Shown in pieces: positions 15,890 through 23,440 of a DNA stretch of 29,855 nucleotides (position 1 is its first letter; every line of letters starts with the position of its first letter). The notes under the pieces are model-generated. The model was not told the origin of the DNA. It did no database searches and worked only from the letters and a program-made list of their open reading frames with translations. The DNA comes from an uncultured Porphyromonadaceae bacterium. Its GTDB lineage: Bacteria > Bacteroidota > Bacteroidia > Bacteroidales > Muribaculaceae. Made by a program: the position numbers and the translations under genes. Where the stretch lies: contig UQUV01000035.1 in the NCBI GenBank assembly GCA_900544305.1, positions 1 through 29,855 on the forward strand, in the 5' to 3' direction.

Positions 15890-15975
15890 GAAATATATTT
15901 TTGAATGAGAGTCAACAAACTGTGGCAAGTTTTGTAAAATATTAGTTACGGAACATTAAAATTGTAATGACGGTA

Positions 15976-17409
15976 TTACTTTTTGACAAGTCGGCATACT
16001 TTATGAAGGCAGGTTACTGTCAATACAGAGGTTAGTGCAACGGCAATTGCTGTCTGGTGGGTTTCCATCAATACCAACACCGTGATTGTTGCAGCAAGAG
16101 CGAGCAGAGTTAGGCCGTTTGCACCGCGTGTGATGGAAAATCCATACTTCTTGAAATAGGGAATTCCTACAATGATGCAGTAGAGGAAATACCAGATGAC
16201 AAAGGAAATACCGATGCCCGTGAGCCCCCAATAGCGGTAGAATAGAACGTTCAGGGCAAATCCCGAAACAGTGCTTAGCAGCTCGGTCAGCAGGAATGTT
16301 TTTCCGTCGCCTTTGGCTAGAATGACGAATGCAAGACACCAGGAATAGGCCCGGAAAATTGTTCCTATGATTGCAAAAGAAATAAAGGGGATGATAACAT
16401 GAAATTCCGAAGAGTAAAGCAGGCTGACTATCCATTCGCGCATTACAAGGAACAACGATACGACAGGCAACAGAACGAGCATGGCAATGTTCATTTCCTG
16501 AGAGACAAATGCACGGATACGCATGCGGCTATGGTGTATGCCTGATAGGCGTGGATAGTATTCCATACCGATGGCAGTAAAAATCAGCCCGACGTATTTG
16601 TTTATGAGCGTAAATCCAGCCTGATAGAATCCCACCTCTTTCGTCCCGGATGTATAGTTGAGATATACGGAAAAGATATAGGCGAAAAGCAGGGTGACAA
16701 ACAGACTCACTGTCATGTATATGCCCAGTCGCACGAATTCTTTCCCTTTGCTGTATGCTTCTTTCACCGATACTTTTACCGGTGTGTAGTCTTTATGGCG
16801 AAACAACAGGGTGAACAGCAGTACCATTGCACTGTATGCAACGATGGACGGTACGATACTTGCTTCACGCCAGAAATAGAACATGGGAATGGAAATAACG
16901 AGACCGCCAACTACGCCCCACACAGAAGCGTGTGCCAGCCGTTTGAGGGCAGAGTTGCCTTGAAGTATTGCCTGTTCACCGCCGGTCAGTCCGTTGAACA
17001 TCAGAACAACAGACAGCAGGACAAATTCCCAGGTATGGCTTTCTGTTCCAAAAGTAATGCGGCTTAGAAGCGGTGCGAGTGCAATGGTCAGGACAGCCCC
17101 TCCGATACTTGTAAACCATGCCCATTTTTTGACAACTGCAATCGTCGTGCTGACGAGTTTTGCCTTGCCCGACTGGCGGGCTATGGCCATATCGCGTACA
17201 CTGCTGTTACGTATGCCCAGCGAGGTGGCTGTACTCAGCATTTCAATGGCATTGTTAAACAGACCGAACAGGCCGACTCCGGCCGGACCAATCCATACGG
17301 CAACCAGTTTTGTGCGGATGATGGCGCAGAGAATGGAAATCACTTGCGCTCCCCCGAAAATCCCCATTGCCTTAACGATGGTCCGTGATATGTTCGTCCG
17401 TTTGTTCAC
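15976..17409 (-). CDS. Wzx-type O-antigen/polysaccharide flippase
   Basis: A 477-residue polytopic membrane protein of the MOP superfamily, with about 12-14 hydrophobic segments. The N-terminus (KAMGIFGGAQVISILCAIIR, then KLVAVWIGPAGVGLFGL) is characteristic of Wzx and related flippases. They move lipid-linked glycans across the inner membrane for O-antigen or surface polysaccharide. The likely start is GTG at 17407-17409, three bases after the stop of the upstream gene. A TAA lies in frame immediately before it, and the next ATG is residue 15, inside the first hydrophobic segment. It is the last gene of the dut-led operon. The glycan partner genes are not in the window. Confidence 0.88.
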   Translation of the reverse strand: MNKRTNISRTIVKAMGIFGGAQVISILCAIIRTKLVAVWIGPAGVGLFGLFNNAIEMLSTATSLGIRNSSVRDMAIARQSGKAKLVSTTIAVVKKWAWFTSIGGAVLTIALAPLLSRITFGTESHTWEFVLLSVVLMFNGLTGGEQAILQGNSALKRLAHASVWGVVGGLVISIPMFYFWREASIVPSIVAYSAMVLLFTLLFRHKDYTPVKVSVKEAYSKGKEFVRLGIYMTVSLFVTLLFAYIFSVYLNYTSGTKEVGFYQAGFTLINKYVGLIFTAIGMEYYPRLSGIHHSRMRIRAFVSQEMNIAMLVLLPVVSLFLVMREWIVSLLYSSEFHVIIPFISFAIIGTIFRAYSWCLAFVILAKGDGKTFLLTELLSTVSGFALNVLFYRYWGLTGIGISFVIWYFLYCIIVGIPYFKKYGFSITRGANGLTLLALAATITVLVLMETHQTAIAVALTSVLTVTCLHKVCRLVKK

Positions 17410-17412
17410 GAT

Positions 17413-18357
17413 TTATAGTTGAATTTTATAGATGTTGTAGGCTATTCCTCTTCCGCCTAACCCTTCTTTTTGGCTTATTAATCCCGTATTTAAAAACAGT
17501 CCGTTATTTTCATTTGAAATTCCAAAATCATAATAAGGGAAATTTACAAATACATTGTGGAGTAAATGATTATGAAGAAATGCAACCGCATTCATTTTCA
17601 TCCCGATTTCCGACGAAGCTGTATATTGTGAATGTGCAACATTGTCGGTAATATAAAATACACAACCGGCTATCAGCTCTTTTTCAAAACGGACCTCAAA
17701 CAGGCGAATGTTTTGTGGAAAATGAGAATGAAGTAATTCTATTTCTTCTAATGAATGTACGGGTGTTGCGTTATGACGTAACATTAGGTGTTTGTCGAGC
17801 AATTGCCAAAATTCAGAGAAGTTTTGACTTTCTTCAATCGTCATGCCTGAAAGAACAGCCTTCTTGATATTTAGTTTTGTGCTATTCCCATATTTGTTAT
17901 ATGTGCTTGTGGGGATTGCCGTTGTTGAAAGGTTACAAGTCTCTATCGTTGCTTTATGTCGAAACAGAGCATACAAATCCTCTTCTGCCGGATATTTATG
18001 GTAGATGTGTGGAATAGCTTTATATATAAGTGTGCAGAATCCGTTGGCTTTCAAGTAGTCGCACATGCTGTCGAAAATTTCCAGCATGTTGTTGGCGTTG
18101 AAATGTTTTACCTGTGTCAGCCAGCCGCCGAATGTCAGTCCCTGGTGGGAGTAGAGCGTATCTCCGTCGGCGTTTGCCGGAAGCAGGGCTATCAGTTTCC
18201 CTTTTTCATTGAAAGCCATCAGCGAGTGATCGCTGAATCGGTCGGAATGATAGTCCATGTAGTCACGGTAATGGAGAAATGTGGCATTCTTGGAGAGTGC
18301 CACAAATTCATCCCACCGTTGTTTGTCGTTCGTCGTATATCTGCGTATTTCTACCAT
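17413..18357 (-). CDS. FemAB/GNAT-like acyl- or aminoacyl-transferase
   Basis: A 314-residue cytoplasmic protein with the double-GNAT layout of FemAB-type or CelD-type transferases. The N-terminal part has RWDEFVALSKNATFLHYRDY, usual for this family, then LIALLPANADGDTLYSHQGL and FGGW. The second part has LFEVRFEKELIAGCVFYITD and HSQYTASSE, then the closing YDFGISNENNG. It probably transfers an acyl or amino-acyl group to an envelope glycan or lipid precursor, fitting its place between EnvC and the flippase. The 3' two thirds of the gene is AT-rich compared with its 5' third and with its neighbours. Spacing is eight bases from the EnvC-like gene and three from the flippase gene. The substrate is unknown. 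Confidence 0.78.
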   Translation of the reverse strand: MVEIRRYTTNDKQRWDEFVALSKNATFLHYRDYMDYHSDRFSDHSLMAFNEKGKLIALLPANADGDTLYSHQGLTFGGWLTQVKHFNANNMLEIFDSMCDYLKANGFCTLIYKAIPHIYHKYPAEEDLYALFRHKATIETCNLSTTAIPTSTYNKYGNSTKLNIKKAVLSGMTIEESQNFSEFWQLLDKHLMLRHNATPVHSLEEIELLHSHFPQNIRLFEVRFEKELIAGCVFYITDNVAHSQYTASSEIGMKMNAVAFLHNHLLHNVFVNFPYYDFGISNENNGLFLNTGLISQKEGLGGRGIAYNIYKIQL

Positions 18358-18365
18358 GTCGCCTG

Positions 18366-19859
18366 TTATTTGAGCCAGAGTTCCGGATTTAGTTCCTGTC
18401 GTTCCTTGCGGATTTCAAAGTGCAGCAGCGTGCGGTTCTCGTCTTCGATATCCGAGAAGATGGTACCGATGGCCTGTCCGCCTTTCACCGTGTCGCCGGT
18501 CTTGACATTGATGCTGGCAAGGCCGGCATATACGGTCAGATAGTTACCGTGGCGCACCATTACAATGTTGTTGAAGCCCGGTTGCTTGAAGATGGCAGAT
18601 ACTTTTCCATCGAAAATAGCAACGGCCATAGCCCCCTGGTCGGCTTCGATATCAATACCCATATTGTTGGTTTCCACGTATTTCAGTTCCGGATGCTTTT
18701 GTCGTCCGAACGGGCGAACAATGCGGTAGTTGCCCGTTACCGGGAACGGAAGCTTGCCTTTGTTCGATTCGAAACTGCCGGAGAGTTTGTACTCTTCGTT
18801 GTCCATCGTGTAAGTGGCTTTTTTCTGTTCCTCTTCCTTGCGTTTGGCTTCAGCGCGCTCTTTTGCCAGTTTTTCTTCCTGTTTTCTCAGCTCTTCCTGA
18901 CGCTTTTCGATTTCTTTCTGGCGTTTCTTCAGAGCTTCCTGTCGCTGCTTTTCGTCTTTCTTAGCTTGTTTTTCCTGTTCCTTGCGGATTTTTTCAAGCT
19001 CTTTTTCCTGTTGTTCGCGTTCGATGCGGATGCGTTCTTCTTCTGCTTTGCGGGCTTCCTCTGCCTTGCGTGCACGTTCGGCTTCTTCCTCCTTACGCTT
19101 TTCCGCTTCGATGCGTGCGCGTTCGGCAGCCTTGCGTTCTTCCTCTTCAATCAATTTGTTCAATTGCTGGTCGAGGGCTCTTGCCTGCTGTTCTTTTTCG
19201 CGCAATACTTGTTGCAGTTCTGCACTTTCTGCTTGTAACGATTTCACGATACGGTCTTGTTCCGTCCGCTTGGTCTCAAGGCTTAACTTTGTTTGGTTAA
19301 TCTTGCTGATGGCTGCATTTTTCTCTTCCTGCAGTTTTACGAGCTTTGCTTTTTCCTGCTCAAGCTGTGCCTGAAGTTCCTTGATTTCTTTTGTGCGCGA
19401 TTCTCTCCAGCGGGAAAATTCCTTCAGGTAGCGCATACGGCGATATGCCTGATGAAATGATTCCGCTGAGAACAGGAACATCAGTTTGTTGCCGGAAGTG
19501 CGGTGGCTTCTGATTTTCTGTATGGCATTCAGATAGCGGTCGAGCAAGGTGTTGAGTTTCTTGTTGTTGTCCTCTATTTCCTTATTCAACTTGTCTATCT
19601 GTATGTTGATTTCCGCCACTTGCTGTGTCAGTTCCGTCAACGTTTTTTCCTGAGCCTTGATGTCGGCAGAGATTCGGTTGAGGCTGTTAAGCGACTTCCT
19701 GGTTTTGTTCTTATTTTGGCTTATTTTCTGCGAGGTCTCCTTGATTTCCTGCTGTGTCGTCTGTTTCTGCCGTTTGATTTGGTTCATTGACGGAGTTTGG
19801 GCTCCAGCCAGAACGGCGACACCGGCAACAAGGATACACAGAAATCTGTTTGTTTTCAT
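18366..19859 (-). CDS. EnvC-like murein hydrolase activator with degenerate LytM domain
   Basis: A 497-residue exported protein. After the signal peptide (MKTNRFLCILVAGVAVLAGA) it is one long coiled coil (about 25-360), ending in a K/E/R-rich stretch. A C-terminal LytM/M23 domain (about 375-497) follows. The catalytic residues of active M23 peptidases are missing: the HxGxD site reads NMGID, the YAH site reads YAGL, and HLHFEI reads LLHFEI. This matches E. coli EnvC, whose degenerate LytM activates cell-wall amidases during septum splitting rather than cutting peptidoglycan. It is one base from the DUF4292 gene, in an order (dut, TPR, DUF4292, M23) that I recall as conserved in Bacteroidales. 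Confidence 0.88.
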   Translation of the reverse strand: MKTNRFLCILVAGVAVLAGAQTPSMNQIKRQKQTTQQEIKETSQKISQNKNKTRKSLNSLNRISADIKAQEKTLTELTQQVAEINIQIDKLNKEIEDNNKKLNTLLDRYLNAIQKIRSHRTSGNKLMFLFSAESFHQAYRRMRYLKEFSRWRESRTKEIKELQAQLEQEKAKLVKLQEEKNAAISKINQTKLSLETKRTEQDRIVKSLQAESAELQQVLREKEQQARALDQQLNKLIEEEERKAAERARIEAEKRKEEEAERARKAEEARKAEEERIRIEREQQEKELEKIRKEQEKQAKKDEKQRQEALKKRQKEIEKRQEELRKQEEKLAKERAEAKRKEEEQKKATYTMDNEEYKLSGSFESNKGKLPFPVTGNYRIVRPFGRQKHPELKYVETNNMGIDIEADQGAMAVAIFDGKVSAIFKQPGFNNIVMVRHGNYLTVYAGLASINVKTGDTVKGGQAIGTIFSDIEDENRTLLHFEIRKERQELNPELWLK

Positions 19860-19860
19860 C

Positions 19861-20724
19861 TTATTGCTGTGTGAGAAGTTTGATAAAATCCGGCAAGCTC
19901 ATGCGTCTTGCATTCGACGGCACCTGTATGTTGTCGGTCAGTCCGGTGTCCCAGCTGAAATCTTTCGTGTAGGACAGTCTTGTCTGCATGTTGCTGTCGC
20001 CCAATGGCAGTTCCAGATTGATTTCCGATGCAAATATTCCTTTTGTCGACAAGCGGAACGCATGGAAATTGGCCGCAAAGGGCAGATAGGCAGAATTTGT
20101 CGCTACTACGAGATTGAAGCTGCTGACATTGTTGCCGTTCATGTCGAAGTTGTAGCTGAATGCGTCCGGCTGTTTCTTTGGCGCAATGTTCCACTTGCCG
20201 TCTGTGTCAGGATTTGTTGCGTTGAATTTTTTCCGGTTCTTGTCGGTAATCGGTCCTTCTCCCGGTTGGAAAGGGCGCGACAAAAAGAGTGCCTGTAAGG
20301 ATGCCACGTCGAGGTCGAAGCCGACAAGGCTGGCGATGTTCTCTGTAAAATAAGTCTTGTGGTATTTGTCGACTGCCACAAGAGAGTCGTTGGTTATATA
20401 GATTTTTCCCATTTCAATGCCGAGAATCGGGCGGATAGAAATGGAAATCATCTTGTCGTTCACCATTTTCAGTATTACAGGCGAGGATATGGACGATTTT
20501 CCGCTGTTGATGGTCAGTTTTCCGCTGATGGTCACATCAGTCCATGCAGGAACGGTTTCCGCTACAGTCTGTAGCGAGAATGCTCCGGTTGCGGTTTCTG
20601 TCTGTTCCGTTTCGCCGGTATATGGTTGGTTGTCGGCTGAGTGCTTTGCGGTGCGGCAGGCGAATGCGAGCAGCGCTACTGCAATAATAGCCGCATAGCG
20701 GGCAGCCGGAAAAATTTTATTCAT
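19861..20724 (-). CDS. DUF4292 family lipoprotein
   Basis: A 287-residue protein with a lipobox-like LLAFACRT, lipid-modified at Cys23. The mature chain predicts long beta strands (WTDVTISGKLTINSGKSSIS, then VILKMVNDKMISISIRPILG), with DSLVAVDKYHKTYF as a signature segment. DUF4292 proteins are compared to the LolA/LolB-like lipoprotein-carrier fold, so a role in outer-membrane lipid or lipoprotein handling is plausible but unproved. Its start overlaps the end of the TPR gene by eight bases, showing tight coupling. Sitting between the TPR protein and the EnvC-like protein suggests an envelope assembly function. Confidence 0.85.
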   Translation of the reverse strand: MNKIFPAARYAAIIAVALLAFACRTAKHSADNQPYTGETEQTETATGAFSLQTVAETVPAWTDVTISGKLTINSGKSSISSPVILKMVNDKMISISIRPILGIEMGKIYITNDSLVAVDKYHKTYFTENIASLVGFDLDVASLQALFLSRPFQPGEGPITDKNRKKFNATNPDTDGKWNIAPKKQPDAFSYNFDMNGNNVSSFNLVVATNSAYLPFAANFHAFRLSTKGIFASEINLELPLGDSNMQTRLSYTKDFSWDTGLTDNIQVPSNARRMSLPDFIKLLTQQ

Positions 20725-22456
20725 AGAAGTATGTTTTGTTCTTAACTTTCTTTTTCAGCATTTTGGATTCCGGATTCATTTCCAGTGCCTTTTTCCATGC
20801 TTCCAGTGCCTCGTCCGGGCGGCCATTCATGAAAAGAATGTCGCCGTAATGTTCGTAAACATCGGTCGAGAATTCGGATTCTTCGCCCACTTCGAATATT
20901 TTGTCCATGTATTCGAGGGCAGTTTTATAGTCCTGCATTGTAAAGCAAATCCAGGCGTATGTGTCCAGACTGGAAACATTTTCAGGGTCAGCCTCCACGG
21001 CAATCTCCGACAATTCTTTCGCTTTTTCCAAGTCTTTGCCGCTCAGGCAGAGGAAATAGGCGTAGTTGTTCATTGTCAGGTAATCGTTCGGCGACAGTTC
21101 CAGTGCCATGTCGTAATATTCGAAAGCCTTTTCCTCCTGTTTCAGGTTGTAGTAAATTTCAGCCATTCCGGAGTAGATTTCCGCTTTGTTTACCACATTG
21201 TAGTCCTTGTCTTTGTCAAGAATTTCCTGATAGAGTATCAGCGCTTTTTCATATTCTTTCATGCGGTTGTAGGCTACGGCCGAAATCTGAAGAATGCTGT
21301 ATTCTTCCGGGTTGTAGGAAAGGGCCTTTTCTCCGGTTTCTATTGTCTTTTCCGGCTTGTCGAGATAGATGTACAGCCACATGAGCCGTTTCCAGTTTTC
21401 AATGTCGGTCGGGTCTATATCGAGCGCGAAATTGAGCTGTTCAGCCGCTTCGCTGTATTTTTTACTGAAAGCCAGATAGCTGTAGTACAGCTTGCGGAAT
21501 TCTGTTTCGTGCGGATGCTGTTCGATGATGATTTTGAACATGTTGTCTACACGTGCCGACGAGTCGTTGTCTGCAATGTTCTGGCGAATGTAGCTGGTCA
21601 GCACGTCGATTTTCGTCGGAACGTCGATATTTTTGTTAACAATAGCGGCCGTGATTTCCTTTTCATAGCTGAGTGAGTCGCCCAAAGCCGTATAAATTGA
21701 GGCTTTGGAAAGGTTTACATAGCCGTTGTCGGGGTCGATTTCCTGAGCCTTGTTGAAAAACACCATTGCGCTGTCCGTGTTTTGCAGCTGCATGTAGATA
21801 TTTCCCATCAGCATGTTGTTCGACACGTTGAGCGGAGCGGCATCGTAGAGGCGTTTGCCTTCATTGATAGCTGCTGTCGTGTCGTTAAGAGCAAGATAGT
21901 AGCTGATTTTCTTTACAGAAATCGCTTCCGACATGCCTTCGGCTTTTTCCAACTTGTCGTAGACGTCTATGGCTTTTTTCAGCTCCTTTTTCTGCACATA
22001 GCAGTTGGCAAGCATTGGGTAGCACTGAATCTTTTCCGGAAACTTGCTTACGAGCGTTTCCCAAACCTCTGTTGCCATATCCACTTTTCCGAGATGCAGG
22101 CAGATGGCTGCAAAAATGTAGTTCTCGTAATATTCTTCCGGATGAGCGTCGGTATAGGTCTTCATCAGGTTCAGCCCATGGTTGATGACGGAATTCGACT
22201 TGCTTGTCACCGTCAGACAGTAGCCGAGGTCATAGCCATACCGCTTGTTTGTCGGGTCAAGTTCATAGGCTCGCTTCACGAGGGAATAGTAGGATGCCAT
22301 GTCGTCCATATTCTGACGTATCACTGCTTCGAGGTAGTAGTGTTCGGCTTTGCGACGGTCGGCAAGGCTGGTCTGCGGCTGTTCTTTTGCATAAGCCGGC
22401 AGACAAAGCAGATAGGCGCAGACGACTGCTGCTATTTTTATCAGTAGATTTTTCAC
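20717..22456 (-). CDS. Secreted tetratricopeptide repeat protein
   Basis: A 579-residue exported protein. The signal peptide is MKNLLIKIAAVVCAYLLCLPAYA, followed by roughly ten TPR-type helix pairs to the C-terminus. Examples are the segment around AYELDPTNKRYGYDLG, then AMVFFNKAQEIDPDNGYVNL, AFEYYDMALELSPNDYLTM and ALEAWKKALEMNPESKML. TPR domains are protein-binding scaffolds; the partners are probably the DUF4292 and EnvC-like proteins encoded next to it. The start is GTG (22454-22456). An in-frame TAA lies a short way upstream with no ATG in between. It begins 27 bases after dut. Confidence 0.88.
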   Translation of the reverse strand: MKNLLIKIAAVVCAYLLCLPAYAKEQPQTSLADRRKAEHYYLEAVIRQNMDDMASYYSLVKRAYELDPTNKRYGYDLGYCLTVTSKSNSVINHGLNLMKTYTDAHPEEYYENYIFAAICLHLGKVDMATEVWETLVSKFPEKIQCYPMLANCYVQKKELKKAIDVYDKLEKAEGMSEAISVKKISYYLALNDTTAAINEGKRLYDAAPLNVSNNMLMGNIYMQLQNTDSAMVFFNKAQEIDPDNGYVNLSKASIYTALGDSLSYEKEITAAIVNKNIDVPTKIDVLTSYIRQNIADNDSSARVDNMFKIIIEQHPHETEFRKLYYSYLAFSKKYSEAAEQLNFALDIDPTDIENWKRLMWLYIYLDKPEKTIETGEKALSYNPEEYSILQISAVAYNRMKEYEKALILYQEILDKDKDYNVVNKAEIYSGMAEIYYNLKQEEKAFEYYDMALELSPNDYLTMNNYAYFLCLSGKDLEKAKELSEIAVEADPENVSSLDTYAWICFTMQDYKTALEYMDKIFEVGEESEFSTDVYEHYGDILFMNGRPDEALEAWKKALEMNPESKMLKKKVKNKTYFYE

Positions 22457-22483
22457 TGTGAAAACGTTTTTTTTGATTGCGAT

Positions 22484-22927
22484 TTATTTTACTCCGGTAT
22501 GTCCGAATCCGCCGCTGCTGCGTTCGCTTTCGGCAAGCTGCTCGACGCATTCCCATTCAACGGTGGAATGGCGTGCCACTACCATCTGGCAAATGCGTTC
22601 GCCCGGATTTACGGTAAACGGTTCGTTGGACAGGTTCACAAGGATAACACCAATCTCTCCACGATAGTCGGCATCAACTGTCCCCGGCGAATTGAGCACG
22701 CTGATTCCGTGTTTCAATGCCAGCCCGCTTCTTGGGCGGATTTGGCATTCGTATCCTTCCGGCAGTTCGATGAACAGTCCGGTAGGAATCAGTTTGCGTT
22801 CCAACGGTTGGAGCGTGACTGCTTCTTCAAGATTGGCACGAAGGTCCATTCCTGCAGAATAGGGGGTGCTGTATTGTGGGAGCGGATTGTTTGACTTATT
22901 TATAATCTTGACGGTTACTTTGTCCAT
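22484..22927 (-). CDS. dut: Deoxyuridine 5'-triphosphate nucleotidohydrolase
   Basis: Trimeric dUTPase converts dUTP to dUMP and pyrophosphate, keeping uracil out of DNA and feeding thymidylate synthesis. All five motifs are present in the 147-residue chain: SAGMDLRA (24-31), RPRSGLA (64-70), GTVDADYRGEI (82-92, catalytic Asp), RICQMVV (111-117) and the flexible C-terminal arm RSSGGFGHTG (136-145). Length is standard. It heads an operon whose other members are envelope genes. A weak -7 box, TATTTTCG (22958-22965, one mismatch), lies 31 bases upstream of the ATG. Confidence 0.96.
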   Translation of the reverse strand: MDKVTVKIINKSNNPLPQYSTPYSAGMDLRANLEEAVTLQPLERKLIPTGLFIELPEGYECQIRPRSGLALKHGISVLNSPGTVDADYRGEIGVILVNLSNEPFTVNPGERICQMVVARHSTVEWECVEQLAESERSSGGFGHTGVK

Positions 22928-23025
22928 AGTCTATGTTATTAATGTGAAAATCAACTGCGAAAATAGTGAAATCCCCTCAAAGTTGGGTAATCTTTTTTAT
23001 TAATTTAGCATAATATAAAATGAAT

Positions 23026-23051
23026 AAAGGCCGTCCGTGTGGACAGCCTTT
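23026..23051 (-). terminator. Terminator of rpsO
   Basis: Stem AAAGGC-C-GTCC / GGAC-A-GCCTTT with one mismatch and a four-base loop, 26 bases past the rpsO stop. The T tract that follows on the minus strand is weak. Confidence 0.7.
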
Positions 23052-23076
23052 AGTAATCGTTGAGTAATCGTGTGGA

Positions 23077-23352
23077 TTACTTTCTGATTCCGAGCTCTTC
23101 TTTAGCGATGATAGCGCGGTAGCGGTTGATGTCTGTTCTGATCAAGTAATCAAGAAGACGACGACGCTTACCTACGAGCATCTTAAGAGCGCGAGTTGTG
23201 CTATGATCCTTGTGATTTGACTTCAAGTGTTCAGTCAAATGAGCAATACGGATAGAAAATAATGCAATCTGTGCCTCTGGAGACCCAGTATCAGTATTCG
23301 ACTTACCGTACTTCTCGAAGATCGCTTTCTTTGCTTCAGAATCTAAATGCAT
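23077..23352 (-). CDS. rpsO: 30S ribosomal protein S15
   Basis: A 91-residue primary 16S rRNA-binding protein of the small subunit platform. KYGKSNTDTGSPEAQIALFS, then RIAHLTEHLKSNHKDHST and LVGKRRRLLDYL cover the conserved S15 core. The C-terminus (RYRAIIAKEELGIRK) is two or so residues longer than the usual LVKALGLRK form. It has its own promoter and terminator, so is a single-gene unit. The leader is about 35 AT-rich bases with no obvious rRNA-mimic structure. Confidence 0.96.
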   Translation of the reverse strand: MHLDSEAKKAIFEKYGKSNTDTGSPEAQIALFSIRIAHLTEHLKSNHKDHSTTRALKMLVGKRRRLLDYLIRTDINRYRAIIAKEELGIRK

Positions 23353-23392
23353 TCTAAATGTTTTTAAATAGTTAGTACTTAATTAGCGGATG

Positions 23393-23424
23393 CAAAGATA
23401 CATATCTTTTTGATACTGACGAAA
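23393..23424 (-). promoter_or_regulatory. Promoter of rpsO
   Basis: On the minus strand TTTC (23421-23424), a 20-base spacer, then the exact -7 box TATCTTTG (23393-23400). The start would lie near 23386. Confidence 0.75.
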
Positions 23425-23440
23425 TTTTTTTGAAATAATT

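Noticed and set aside
18830..19150. Simple-sequence repeat or recombination hot spot
   Set aside because: The repetitive look comes from codons for Lys, Glu, Arg and Ala in a coiled coil; there is no exact repeat unit.
18420..19238. Plus-strand 272-residue frame
   Set aside because: It is antisense to the K/E/R-rich coiled coil of the EnvC-like gene. Its Phe/Leu-rich composition is the mirror of that coding, not a membrane protein.
20849..21676. Plus-strand 275-residue frame
   Set aside because: Antisense to the TPR gene; Phe/Val/Arg-rich mirror sequence with no start signals.
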